This document shows positions 54,666 to 62,738 of a stretch of 64,000 bases of DNA, one piece after another. Source of the stretch: Oceanobacillus damuensis (lineage in GTDB: Bacteria; Bacillota; Bacilli; Bacillales; Amphibacillaceae); assembly GCF_001618145.1 (NCBI RefSeq), contig NZ_KV392042.1:1-64000 (forward strand), given 5' to 3'. A model generated the notes under the pieces. It had not been told where the DNA came from, ran no database searches, and worked only from the letters and a program-made list of their open reading frames with translations. Both the position numbers and the translations under genes were made by a program. How positions within the stretch are numbered: position 1 is the first letter of the stretch; every line of letters begins with the position of its first letter.

Positions 54666-55325
54666 ATGAGAGTCATAGGAATTGATTTATCGGGACCGAG
54701 TAACCACAAAGATACGGTACTTGCTGTATTCGAAGTACAAAAAAGTAAATTGCGATTTGTTAAAAGTATGAGCAATATGAGTGATGAAGATATTTTAAAA
54801 GAGGTTTCAGTACAATCTCAAATAGATGAAGTCGTAATCGGCATTGACGCTCCTTTGTCTTATGAGGATGGAGGAGGAGACAGGCAATCGGATCGTGCAT
54901 TGAGAAAGTTTATTGTCAAAATCGGAATGAAATCCGGATCCATCATGCCTCCCACTTTAAATCGAATGGTATATTTAACATTGAGAGGGATTAAACTCAG
55001 CAGAGAAATCACAGCACAAGCATCGTTACACCCAATTTCCATCGTGGAAGTGCATCCTGGCGCAGTGATTGGTTCAAGATTGTCTTCAATAGAAATGAAT
55101 TATGTTTTAGCATATAAACAAGACTTGGAAGTGAGAAAGGTTCTTCTAACTTGGCTAGAACAAAAACAGCTTATCGGAATTCCAGAAACAGTTGCTAATC
55201 AAAGCCATTCGATTGATGCCTGTGCAGCGGCCTTAGGTGCCTGGCATTGGCGGGACGCCGCATTTACACCGAAATGGTTATTTCCGGCTGAACCGCCTTT
55301 GCATCCTTATGATTATTGCTGCTAA
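54666..55325 (+). CDS. DUF429 family protein (RNase H-like fold)
   Basis: 219 residues. It starts MRVIGIDLSGPSNHKDTVLA, with the first aspartate of an RNase H-like fold, then VVIGIDAPLSYEDGGG with a second, and SIDACAAALGAWHW near the C-terminus with a third. These blocks are typical of DUF429, predicted nucleases or nucleotide-binding proteins. No experimental role is known to me. ATG 54666 follows AGAAAGGATTGG. It stands alone downstream of Wadjet and could be an accessory gene of that island, but this is only position-based. Confidence 0.8.
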   Translation: MRVIGIDLSGPSNHKDTVLAVFEVQKSKLRFVKSMSNMSDEDILKEVSVQSQIDEVVIGIDAPLSYEDGGGDRQSDRALRKFIVKIGMKSGSIMPPTLNRMVYLTLRGIKLSREITAQASLHPISIVEVHPGAVIGSRLSSIEMNYVLAYKQDLEVRKVLLTWLEQKQLIGIPETVANQSHSIDACAAALGAWHWRDAAFTPKWLFPAEPPLHPYDYCC

Positions 55326-55702
55326 TCGGGGAAAATGAGTTAAAAAATTATAAAGCTATTAAGCAGTATGTACTATGGCTTTTTGTTTGGAATAATTTGG
55401 CATCTATTAAACGAAAATAGGTGTTTTGATTTATTGAAACTGGATCTAGTAGTCCACCAGTAATCCCGTTGGAAAACACATGCCATACGATTAGTATTTT
55501 TAGTTGTTGAAAGCGGTTTTTTCATTAGAATATCCCCAATACTAATCAATTTGAGATCAATGATAATAGACAATAGATTTGGGTTGGTATATCTAGTAGA
55601 CGTTAAAAAAATGTTTGGATTACCTCATTTAAGGTAAGATTATTAAAGATGTAGTGCTCTTTTTAATATTGATGGATTTATATATATAAAGGAGGATAAA
55701 CA
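55326..55702. other. intergenic stretch, no gene seen
   Basis: A 66-codon minus-strand frame (55373-55573) has no ribosome binding site and no family likeness. The AT-rich TATATATATAAAGG before 55703 probably contains the promoter of the SDR gene. Confidence 0.4.
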
Positions 55703-56440
55703 ATGGGTAAATTACAAGATAAAGTAGCTGTTATAACTGGTGGAGTATCTGGTATCGGTGCTGCAACAGCGCGTTTATTCGCTGATGAAGGAGCAAAATT
55801 AGTTTTAGCGGACTTTAATGAAGAAAAAGGTGCTTCTTTTAAAGAGGAGTTGGAATCTGAAGGTGCAGAAGCAGTTTTCGTAAAAGCTGATGTTACGAAT
55901 GAGGAAGATGTTAAAAATATTTACGATACAGCATTATCGGCATTTGGCAAAGTTGATGTTCTGTTTAACAATGCTGGTATCGGTGCTGTAAAACCTACAG
56001 AAGAACTAACATATGCGGAATGGAGAAAAACCGTAGAAGTGGACTTAGATGGTGTGTTTTTGGTTGCACAAGCTGCAATCAAAGAATTCTTAAAAGCCGG
56101 CGGCGGTGTTATCGTTAACACAGCTTCTATGTATGGCTGGGTTGGATCACCCGGCAGTGCAGCATACAACGCAGCAAAAGCTGGTGTTATTAACTTAACC
56201 CGATCTCTAGGTTTGGAATATGCAGAGCGCAATATCCGTGTCAATGCACTATGTCCGGGATTTATCGAAACACCAATCTTAGGTGAAACAGATAGAGAAT
56301 TCCTGACAAACGCAACACCGATGAAGCGTTTGGGTAAAGCGGAAGAAATTGCAAAAGCTGTATTATTTATGGCTAGTGATGATTCCTCTTTCATGACTGG
56401 TAACTCCCTGATCGTTGATGGTGGATATACAGCACAATAA
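55703..56440 (+). CDS. short-chain dehydrogenase/reductase
   Basis: 245 residues, classical SDR. The cofactor motif TGGVSGIGAATARLF (residues 13-27), NNAGIG, the catalytic serine in NTASMYG, YNAAKAG with Tyr and Lys, and the C-terminal GNSLIVDGGYTAQ are all present. An acidic residue after the second strand (ADFNE) favours NAD. It oxidises a secondary alcohol or reduces a ketone. Ribosome binding site AAAGGAGG. Monocistronic, with a terminator after it. With the alcohol dehydrogenase at 57346 and SDR at 58415 it may form a scattered alcohol-oxidising set. Confidence 0.93.
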   Translation: MGKLQDKVAVITGGVSGIGAATARLFADEGAKLVLADFNEEKGASFKEELESEGAEAVFVKADVTNEEDVKNIYDTALSAFGKVDVLFNNAGIGAVKPTEELTYAEWRKTVEVDLDGVFLVAQAAIKEFLKAGGGVIVNTASMYGWVGSPGSAAYNAAKAGVINLTRSLGLEYAERNIRVNALCPGFIETPILGETDREFLTNATPMKRLGKAEEIAKAVLFMASDDSSFMTGNSLIVDGGYTAQ

Positions 56441-56452
56441 TAGAAAATAATA

Positions 56453-56494
56453 TAAGGGAATCCATTTTGAATTATTCAGAGTGGATTCCTTTAA
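56453..56494 (+). terminator. Rho-independent terminator of the SDR gene
   Basis: AAGGGAATCCA pairs with TGGATTCCTTT around a loop of about 18 nt. The tail is short. Confidence 0.65.
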
Positions 56495-56582
56495 ATGCTT
56501 TACGATAAATAAGATAATTTAAAAAGCTCACCATCGTTGATGTATTAATGATTGTGGGATTTGTTATGTTACAGCATTTTGG

Positions 56583-56741
56583 CATGCAAATTCACCATAT
56601 AATCGGTTTTTTCAATCACTTATAATACTTTCTCTCTAGTTGAATCTTTAATACCTTTTTCGTTAATTATAACTCTCAAAACCGTTTTAAATAAGACACC
56701 AGCAAGTTCGCCAAGTCCTTTAATGTATAATTCTTTTTCAT
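56583..56741 (-). pseudogene. LacI-family regulator N-terminal fragment, frameshifted
   Basis: On the minus strand AGGAGAGGAAGTACG precedes ATG 56741, and the peptide MKKNYTLKDLA matches the start of LacI-type helix-turn-helix domains. The frame then breaks, and another frame continues INEKGIKDSTREKVL and VIEKTDYMVN, again with an internal stop. The ligand-binding domain is missing. A clear relic. Confidence 0.65.
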
Positions 56742-56821
56742 CGTACTTCCTCTCCTGATTGTTCTTCTAAGTTAGATAGAATAACTTTTTTGGTTATAGA
56801 TCTATTATATCGGGGAATAAA

Positions 56822-56991
56822 ACTGTATTTGGCTTAAGTGCAAACAATTTACAAGGTGTTATGGGAGCTGTGCTTGGAATGGTTACATCAACATAGTATG
56901 TGCAGTAATATTACTCGTGGGCTATTATGACAAATTTCTAGCCAAAATAAAGAAGGGGCTATTAGATTGCTTAGCCGACAGGTAATCAGTC
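56822..56991 (+). pseudogene. membrane transporter C-terminal relic, frameshifted
   Basis: TVFGLSANNLQGVMGAVLGM in one frame is continued in another by INIVCAVILLVGYYDKFLAK and IKKGLLDCLADR, then a stop. Two hydrophobic helices and a basic tail suggest the end of a transporter. The family was not identified. Confidence 0.4.
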
Positions 56992-57020
56992 ATGTTAAGA
57001 GGGCGCTTCGTTTAGAATAG

Positions 57021-57070
57021 AGGGTCAGTCCCCACCACGTTAAAGCGATAGCGAAGGGTGGGGCTGACCA
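57021..57070. repeat. dispersed palindrome, GGTCAGTCCCC family
   Basis: AGGGTCAGTCCCCACCACG ... GAAGGGTGGGGCTGACCA with the centre TTAAAGCGATAGC, shared with the copy at 41326. Confidence 0.8.
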
Positions 57071-57283
57071 GCCTTATGAAGCTGGAATTTCTAGAAATCT
57101 ATAAAGTAGATAGTAGAAGGTCTAGAAGGTGAGGAAAATAATCATTAAGAGAAATTCAACCTTATATCAATCTTATAAGGCATATGATAAATAAGGAGCC
57201 CAGCATAGAGGTGTTTTAAGTTGTTTGTACACTGCTTTATTATATTTACAAGAATGAAAAGAAAAATCACAGACTTATATTTG

Positions 57284-57336
57284 CTCCCCTTTAGTAGTCA
57301 GATTCAAAAATAGAAATCTGATTACAAAAAGGGGAG
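57284..57336 (-). terminator. terminator of the alcohol dehydrogenase gene (minus strand)
   Basis: CTCCCCTTTAGTAGTCAGATT and AATCTGATTACAAAAAGGGGAG (the latter read in two parts) form a long stem around CAAAAATAGA. A degenerate version lies beside the truncated duplicate at 40626-40680. Confidence 0.65.
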
Positions 57337-57345
57337 GATATTATG

Positions 57346-58299
57346 TTATTTTTCTAAATTTGCCACAAGTCTTCCAGTTACTTCGTGTCGCTCGAGCTTT
57401 AGCAATCCTTCATATATTTCATCAAATGTAATTTCGGAAATCGTTGGCTCGATATCACCAGAAGCCATCAGTTTGTATACTTCCGCAATATCGTGCCCGT
57501 CACCGCCAACACTACCTTTTAATGTTGCAGCTTTTAGAATAAGAGGGTCGGTATTAATCGTTGCTTCTAACTTACCCATACCTACTAAAACAACCGTTCC
57601 TCCTGGTGCAATTACATCGATTGCACCAGCAGTTGTCGTGCCAAATCCAGCATAGTCAACAATTAAATCTGGTGCGATATCTGCTAATTCACGAACATCT
57701 TCGAAGACTTCCTTTACACCAAGTTCTTTTGCTAGTTCACGTGCTTTTGGACTAACATCTACTGCATATACATCGATGCCTTTAACAACTGCTGCACGGG
57801 CAGCAATCTGACCGAGTCCGCCGATTCCGATAACGCCAACTTTCATTCCAGGTTTAGCTTGACCTGTTTGGAACATTGCGTGATAAGAAGTCATACCAGC
57901 ATCTGTTCCTGCTGCAGCTTGTGCGAAGGAGATTTCGTCTGGCATTGGAACTAAATCTACAGCCGGTGCGGAAACAAGATCAGAATATCCACCATCATAA
58001 CCGTAACCTGGACCCATACCTACTTTACTTACTGGACAAACGCCAACACGGTCCCCAACTTTATAGTCTGTTACACCTGGTCCAACTTCTTTAATGACTC
58101 CAGCAACTTCATGTCCCATAATAATAGGCGTATGTTCAATTATGTCAAGCCATTTCTTATCGCGTAATGCACCTACATCCGAGTGACATAGGCCCGCTGC
58201 TTTTACTTCAATGACGACGCGCCCTTCTGTTGCTTTTGGATCTGGTTTTTCCACAAGTTTTAGTGGTTCGTTTGTAGTTGTAAACTCCCAGCCTTTCAT
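57346..58299 (-). CDS. zinc-type alcohol dehydrogenase without the structural zinc lobe
   Basis: 317 residues, shorter than the ~345 usual for the family. Catalytic zinc ligands are in GLCHSD and MGHEVAG, and the Rossmann motif GVIGIGGLGQIAA is intact. Between VGDRVGVCPVS and YDGGYSDLVSAP, where the four structural cysteines normally lie, there are only about ten residues, so the structural zinc loop is deleted. Such proteins exist in the family, and activity is likely. The C-terminal half is duplicated at 40689-41231. It lies near two SDR genes. The ATG has GAGGGATAAG upstream. Confidence 0.9.
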   Translation of the reverse strand: MKGWEFTTTNEPLKLVEKPDPKATEGRVVIEVKAAGLCHSDVGALRDKKWLDIIEHTPIIMGHEVAGVIKEVGPGVTDYKVGDRVGVCPVSKVGMGPGYGYDGGYSDLVSAPAVDLVPMPDEISFAQAAAGTDAGMTSYHAMFQTGQAKPGMKVGVIGIGGLGQIAARAAVVKGIDVYAVDVSPKARELAKELGVKEVFEDVRELADIAPDLIVDYAGFGTTTAGAIDVIAPGGTVVLVGMGKLEATINTDPLILKAATLKGSVGGDGHDIAEVYKLMASGDIEPTISEITFDEIYEGLLKLERHEVTGRLVANLEK

Positions 58300-58414
58300 A
58301 TCTTATCCCTCATTTCTAAAAATTTAATAACCTATATTATTAGTCTATCGAATTGTCAATATCTACGTCAAAGAACCCGTTTACAATTAAAAACTACATG
58401 TTTATCGTAAAGAA

Positions 58415-59149
58415 TTAAATTGTATCTTTCCCACCATCAACAATGTAAGTTTGTCCAGTCACATAAGAGGCTTCATCTGATGCTAAGAAACAAGCGACAT
58501 TTGCAAGTTCAGAAGGTTCACCAATTCTTCCCATCGGAATGGCTTCGGAGTATACGTTTAACATGTCTTCGTCTACATCTTTTAAAATACCAGTGTTAAC
58601 TACCCCTGGAGAGATTCCGTTGACACGAATGTTATCACGAGCATAATCGTGACCAGCCTGACGCGTTAACATGAGAACGGCACCTTTTGAAGTAACATAG
58701 GCTGGTGATCCCGGAGTAGCATGTTTAGATGAAATAGATACGGTATTCACAATGGAACCGCCGCCATTTTGTTTCATATAAGGAACAGCATGTTTTATAC
58801 CAAAGAAAGGACCATTTATATTGATGCTGATTACTTTATTCCATTGTTCTTCTGTATATTCCTCGATATTTGCATATGCTCCAATAATACCTGCATTGTT
58901 ACATAAGATATCGAGTTTGCCAAACGTAGTTACTGCTGTATCAATCAGATTTTTTACGTCTGCTTCTTTTGAGACATCCACTTTTACAGCTTTTACGTTG
59001 TCACCAAACGTTTTTTCTAAGTCAAATATATTATCTGTTATATCTCCAGCAACCACTTTGGCGCCTTCTTTAACAAATTTCTTTACCATTGCGTAACCGA
59101 TCCCAGAGGCAGCTCCAGTTACTACAGCGATTTTGTTTTCTAATTTCAT
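58415..59149 (-). CDS. short-chain dehydrogenase/reductase
   Basis: 244 residues, classical SDR. Motifs are TGAASGIGYAMVKKF, NNAGIIG, NTVSISS with the catalytic serine, AYVTSKGAV with Tyr and Lys, and the C-terminal TGQTYIVDGG. NAD(P)-linked oxidation of a secondary alcohol or reduction of a ketone. ATG 59149 is preferred since AAGGAGGAAT lies just upstream; an earlier in-frame ATG at 59194 lacks a site. It is divergent from a TetR regulator gene (59301), which probably represses it. Confidence 0.92.
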   Translation of the reverse strand: MKLENKIAVVTGAASGIGYAMVKKFVKEGAKVVAGDITDNIFDLEKTFGDNVKAVKVDVSKEADVKNLIDTAVTTFGKLDILCNNAGIIGAYANIEEYTEEQWNKVISININGPFFGIKHAVPYMKQNGGGSIVNTVSISSKHATPGSPAYVTSKGAVLMLTRQAGHDYARDNIRVNGISPGVVNTGILKDVDEDMLNVYSEAIPMGRIGEPSELANVACFLASDEASYVTGQTYIVDGGKDTI

Positions 59150-59300
59150 AAAAGATTCCTCCTTAATTTCGTTTAAAATACCCCACAACTTCAATCTAAC
59201 ATCTACTGGGAAAAGTTAGATAAACAAAAATACTTCAAATGAAGCTTTAACAACAGTTATACTAAGATTGTTGAGTATTTTTCTAATAGGAGCTGGACAT

Positions 59301-59885
59301 ATGGAAATTAAAATTGATCGAAGAGTTAAAAAGACGAAACTCTCTTTGATAAATGCATATATTGATTTAATTGAACAGTACTCGGAACATGAAATTACGG
59401 TATCCATGATTGCGCAATATGCAGATTTGAATCGAGCTACCTTTTATGCGCACTATTCAAACAAGGAAGAGTTTCTGGAAGAGGCTTTGTGTGATGTGTT
59501 AGAGGGTTTTAGAGAAGCCATTTTGTCCCCATTTGAAAATAAAAATACGATTAATGTTAATTCTCTAGCACCTACAACTGTTCAAATATTTGATTATATC
59601 GAAAAGAATAAACGAATGTTTTATGCATTGTATACGAGTCGTTCCGATTTTAAAAAGCGTATCGAGGAGTTGTTTTACGATATTTTTTCCAAAGATATTC
59701 TAATTGAGGTGCATTCCACAGTGAGTAAGATAGATTATGACATGTTTTTACATTACCAATCGAATGCCACCCTAGGATTAATTTTTTATTGGATTCAAGG
59801 TAAATTCCAATATTCGGCGAAGTTTATGATGGAACAGCTTACTGTTCTTTCTAATGCTCAGGTAGTGGATTTGAAGAGAATATAA
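59301..59885 (+). CDS. TetR-family transcriptional regulator
   Basis: 194 residues. N-terminal helix-turn-helix EITVSMIAQYADLNRATFYAHY (core IAQYADLNRATFYAHY, about 36-51), followed by an all-helical ligand domain of the TetR_C type with IFDYIEKNKRMFYAL. It resembles the broken regulator at 29885-30502 in the helix-turn-helix. ATG 59301 follows AGGAGCTG. Divergent from the SDR gene at 58415-59149, so it probably controls that gene and the downstream dehydrogenase relic, in response to a small hydrophobic effector. Confidence 0.9.
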   Translation: MEIKIDRRVKKTKLSLINAYIDLIEQYSEHEITVSMIAQYADLNRATFYAHYSNKEEFLEEALCDVLEGFREAILSPFENKNTINVNSLAPTTVQIFDYIEKNKRMFYALYTSRSDFKKRIEELFYDIFSKDILIEVHSTVSKIDYDMFLHYQSNATLGLIFYWIQGKFQYSAKFMMEQLTVLSNAQVVDLKRI

Positions 59886-59998
59886 GACGAGATAATGGAT
59901 AGATGGAGAGGTGCATTTTGACACGGTACCTTTTCCTCCCTCTAACAGTTTTAATCATACTCTTATAAAAAGGAAACAATAAGAGGAGGTTAAGATAG

Positions 59999-61390
59999 TT
60001 GAAAGCCGTTAACGTTAGATTACAACCCATTGTAAGTAATATTAATTTACCCACAGTCTTGACATCGACCATACTTCCAGGTGATTCCATGGAAACATTA
60101 TTTGTGGCAACCCAAGTAGGAGAAATATTTTACATAGGGAACCGCGATATAAGGGTATTTTTAGATATTCGCTCTTCAATAATAGAACTAGGTGCTGGTG
60201 GTGGATATGATGAACGGGGATTGTTAGGACTGGCATTTCATCCGGAATTTTATTATAATGGTTTGTTCTATCTTCATTATTCGGTGGCTGGAACACAAGG
60301 ACAGGGGCTCTTCCTAAAGCCTTTCATCCTGACCCGTGTGATCCGAATACGTTAAATTTAAAGTGGGTAAACAGAGAATCGTTATATGATCATATTGATA
60401 CCGTTGAAGAATGGGGTTTACAGGTTAATGGTATGCCTCAAAAACGACGTACATTACTTAACCTAAGAAGACCATTTTCCAATCATAATGGTGTTAATAG
60501 TTTAAACTTCTCGCCTGAAACAGGAAAACTTGCGCTAACAACTGGAGATGGTGGATCAGGCTATGATCCATTTAATTTAAGTCAGGATAATATGGAAATA
60601 GCCGGTAAAATCATTGAAATCGATGTGAGCAAGAATACATTGATCAACAACCCACCCCGTTGTTACACGTTTTAATGAACTTCCCGCAACGATTCAGGAT
60701 ACACTTACCGTAATGGCCAAAGGGGTTCGCAACATACCGGGGATTTCGTTTCAACGGGTTGATAATCGGTACATGAAATATACGGGGAATGTCGGACAGG
60801 ACTTTGTAGAGTCAATTTTTTCATTCGGAAGTTATCAACCAATACCGGTTACGCAGCTTCTCGATTCTGAAACTCACCAGCAAGGATTGGTTAACTTTGG
60901 CTGGCGAGGATGGGAAGGTGTTTTTCCTACGTCGATTCTAAAAGGCTGCAATCATAATTCGTCCATAGATAAGAAGACAATTTCTTATTATGATGAAGCA
61001 GTAGCACTTTCAGCGAGTCGTCTTCAGCCTTTAACTAGTTATTTTCATCAAGATAAAAGACCCGATAAGTTTGAAGGAACTGCACTTACAGGAGTGCAAT
61101 CCTATATGGGAACTGCAATTCCAAGTTTAACAGGAAGTGTTGTATTTACCGATATCGCAAGGAAAGAATCTCAATCTCCGGATAGAGGTGCTTTAGCCTA
61201 TACCAGAGTGAGACCAGACGGTAAACAAAATGATTTTGGTGTGATCCAAACCGATTATGATTTTGGGTCACAATCTGCTTATTATGTTAGTCTGGGAACG
61301 AATCTGAATCAAAGTCGGCTATTTTTAGGGGTTTACAACTCTATGCTAGTGACTGATTTTAACCAGGGTACCATTTTTGAGATAGTTTGA
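59999..61390 (+). pseudogene. PQQ-type glucose/sorbosone dehydrogenase broken by two frameshifts
   Basis: Three adjacent frames make up one protein. Frame 1 (59999-about 60300) includes GGGYDERGLLGLAFHPEF. Frame 2 (to about 60657) includes ALPKAFHPDPCDPNTLNL, NFSPETGKLALTTGDGG. Frame 3 (to 61390) includes VMAKGVRNIPGISFQR, GLVNFGWRGWEG and ends FNQGTIFEIV. One missing base near 60304 (GGACAGGGG for expected GGACCAGGGG) and one extra C near 60657 (CCACCCCGTT) explain the breaks. No signal peptide. The TTG start follows GAGGAGG. Either a recent pseudogene or two homopolymer sequencing errors. Confidence 0.82.
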
Positions 61391-61407
61391 TGAACCAGAG
61401 AGAATTA

Positions 61408-61974
61408 CTAAACAATCATCATCATTTTTATCCTTTTGAAAATGATTAAAGCAACCTCAACCCATAACCAGCTATAAAGGAAAGCAAATAAAGCAATACC
61501 TCCAATTGTTAGAAAAGAAAAGGAATAATCAGAGGCGACTGGGCCTAAAACTGGAAAGCGGAAAATATATAGCAGAATTATAATCCCCAGCATTAAAACG
61601 ATTGCACCAGAAGCAGTCATACTTATTCTCTTTCTAAAAATGGAAAAAGCTGCGCCTATGCCAAGTCCTAACAATCCTGTAGTAAAGGGAAATATAATTA
61701 GTTCAGTTGGCTGTAAGATGAATAACAGCATAATGGTCAGAAAATAGGTCATTACTCCAAATCGAATAGAAAACATGGAACATAGCAAGATAGGTGCAGT
61801 GGCAAGCGGACTTATCAAATATCCTATACCTGGTAGAAAACCCCCTGAAGCCTGGAGAATAGCGGCAATACAGGCAAAAATAGACACTATAAGGAGCTTC
61901 CTTACTTTTTTATAGTTGCTGAATATTTCTTGAGACAAATGAACTTCATCAGAAATAGATTTAAAAAAATACAA
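61408..61974 (-). CDS. integral membrane protein, hypothetical
   Basis: 188 residues with about five or six membrane helices, e.g. LLIVSIFACIAAIL, FGVMTYFLTIMLLFIL and GAIVLMLGIIILLYIF. The GGFLPGIGYLISPLATAPIL segment after the first helix recalls DUF2232-like and ECF S-component proteins, but I cannot assign a family. TTG start with GAGGTGGG upstream. Convergent with the dehydrogenase pseudogene (17 bp apart). Confidence 0.65.
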   Translation of the reverse strand: MYFFKSISDEVHLSQEIFSNYKKVRKLLIVSIFACIAAILQASGGFLPGIGYLISPLATAPILLCSMFSIRFGVMTYFLTIMLLFILQPTELIIFPFTTGLLGLGIGAAFSIFRKRISMTASGAIVLMLGIIILLYIFRFPVLGPVASDYSFSFLTIGGIALFAFLYSWLWVEVALIIFKRIKMMMIV

Positions 61975-62074
61975 CTTCCCACCTCATTTTTAATAATTTA
62001 TATGTTCTATACATTATATTTCTATTTATCAATGGTGGAACTTATGATTGTCCAAAGATTCATATCTTTAATCA

Positions 62075-62127
62075 GGTGCCTGTCCCCCCATAGCTTTAAT
62101 CCTGTAAAGCGGTGGGGGACAGGCACC
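62075..62127. repeat. dispersed palindrome, GGTGCCTGTCCCC version
   Basis: GGTGCCTGTCCCCCC and GGTGGGGGACAGGCACC form nearly perfect arms around ATAGCTTTAATCCTGTAAAGC. It differs from the GGTCAGTCCCC copies by GCCTG for CAG, so it belongs to a second subfamily. Confidence 0.8.
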
Positions 62128-62738
62128 AATTTTGTGGAAAAACTCCCTCACCAAGGTCAACATAACCATTTTCTTCAAGTACAGTTGTATCAAAGGTAAA
62201 TAATGTTCATTAATCAGTTTATTTTCATCCGTCCATAAATTTCATTTCATTGAAGTATTACAAAATGCGATAACAACGTGGTATAATAGGAAATTAAAAG
62301 TGAATATTGATATATTTGTAATAGATTCAATTTTAGGAAGGTGTCTAATTGGGAATACAAATAGCATTAGTCTATATTACTCTAAAGTTAAGTGTGAGGG
62401 AAAACTATAATTAACTAAAGTTAAAAACTAAGGTTTAATTAAACTCTTGAGAAATTGGAATATTTAATGTGAAATCCTAACAATGTGAAATATAGATAAA
62501 ACTAAGGCTATTTGAGTTAGGAAACTTAGTAGTTCAAAAGATGATTTCTGCTAATTTAGTGGTAGGAATACCCTACAGAATTACTAATGATGATTTTAGT
62601 GAAGTTTCAGAGAAGCTAGGTTGTCTCTAGGTAATGTAAACCATAGGGGTTGGGTATATTGACATTCTAGAATAGGTTTTTTCTAGTCATTTATAGGATG
62701 AATAGAAAGCCTAAATATAAAATACGAGGAGGAATTTT
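62128..62738. other. long leader region before the aconitase X gene
   Basis: About 600 bp without a confident gene. An extended -10 element TGGTATAAT is at 62279-62287. A 21-codon frame (62349-62414) after GGAAGGTG is possible but unsupported. The roughly 450 nt between promoter and gene could be an untranslated leader, but no known riboswitch was recognised. Confidence 0.45.
62279..62287 (+). promoter_or_regulatory. extended -10 promoter
   Basis: TGGTATAAT with TTACAA 18 bp before the TATAAT hexamer. It could drive a long leader to the aconitase X gene. Confidence 0.5.

Noticed and set aside
55373-55573. 66-codon minus-strand ORF
   Set aside because: No ribosome binding site and no family likeness.
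57346-58299. Frameshift or deletion artefact in the dehydrogenase lacking structural cysteines
   Set aside because: The reading frame is continuous and the joint VGDRVGVCPVS to YDGGY is smooth, so it is treated as a natural short variant.
62349-62414. 21-codon frame starting at TTG with GGAAGGTG upstream
   Set aside because: Too short to judge without conservation; kept only as part of the leader description.
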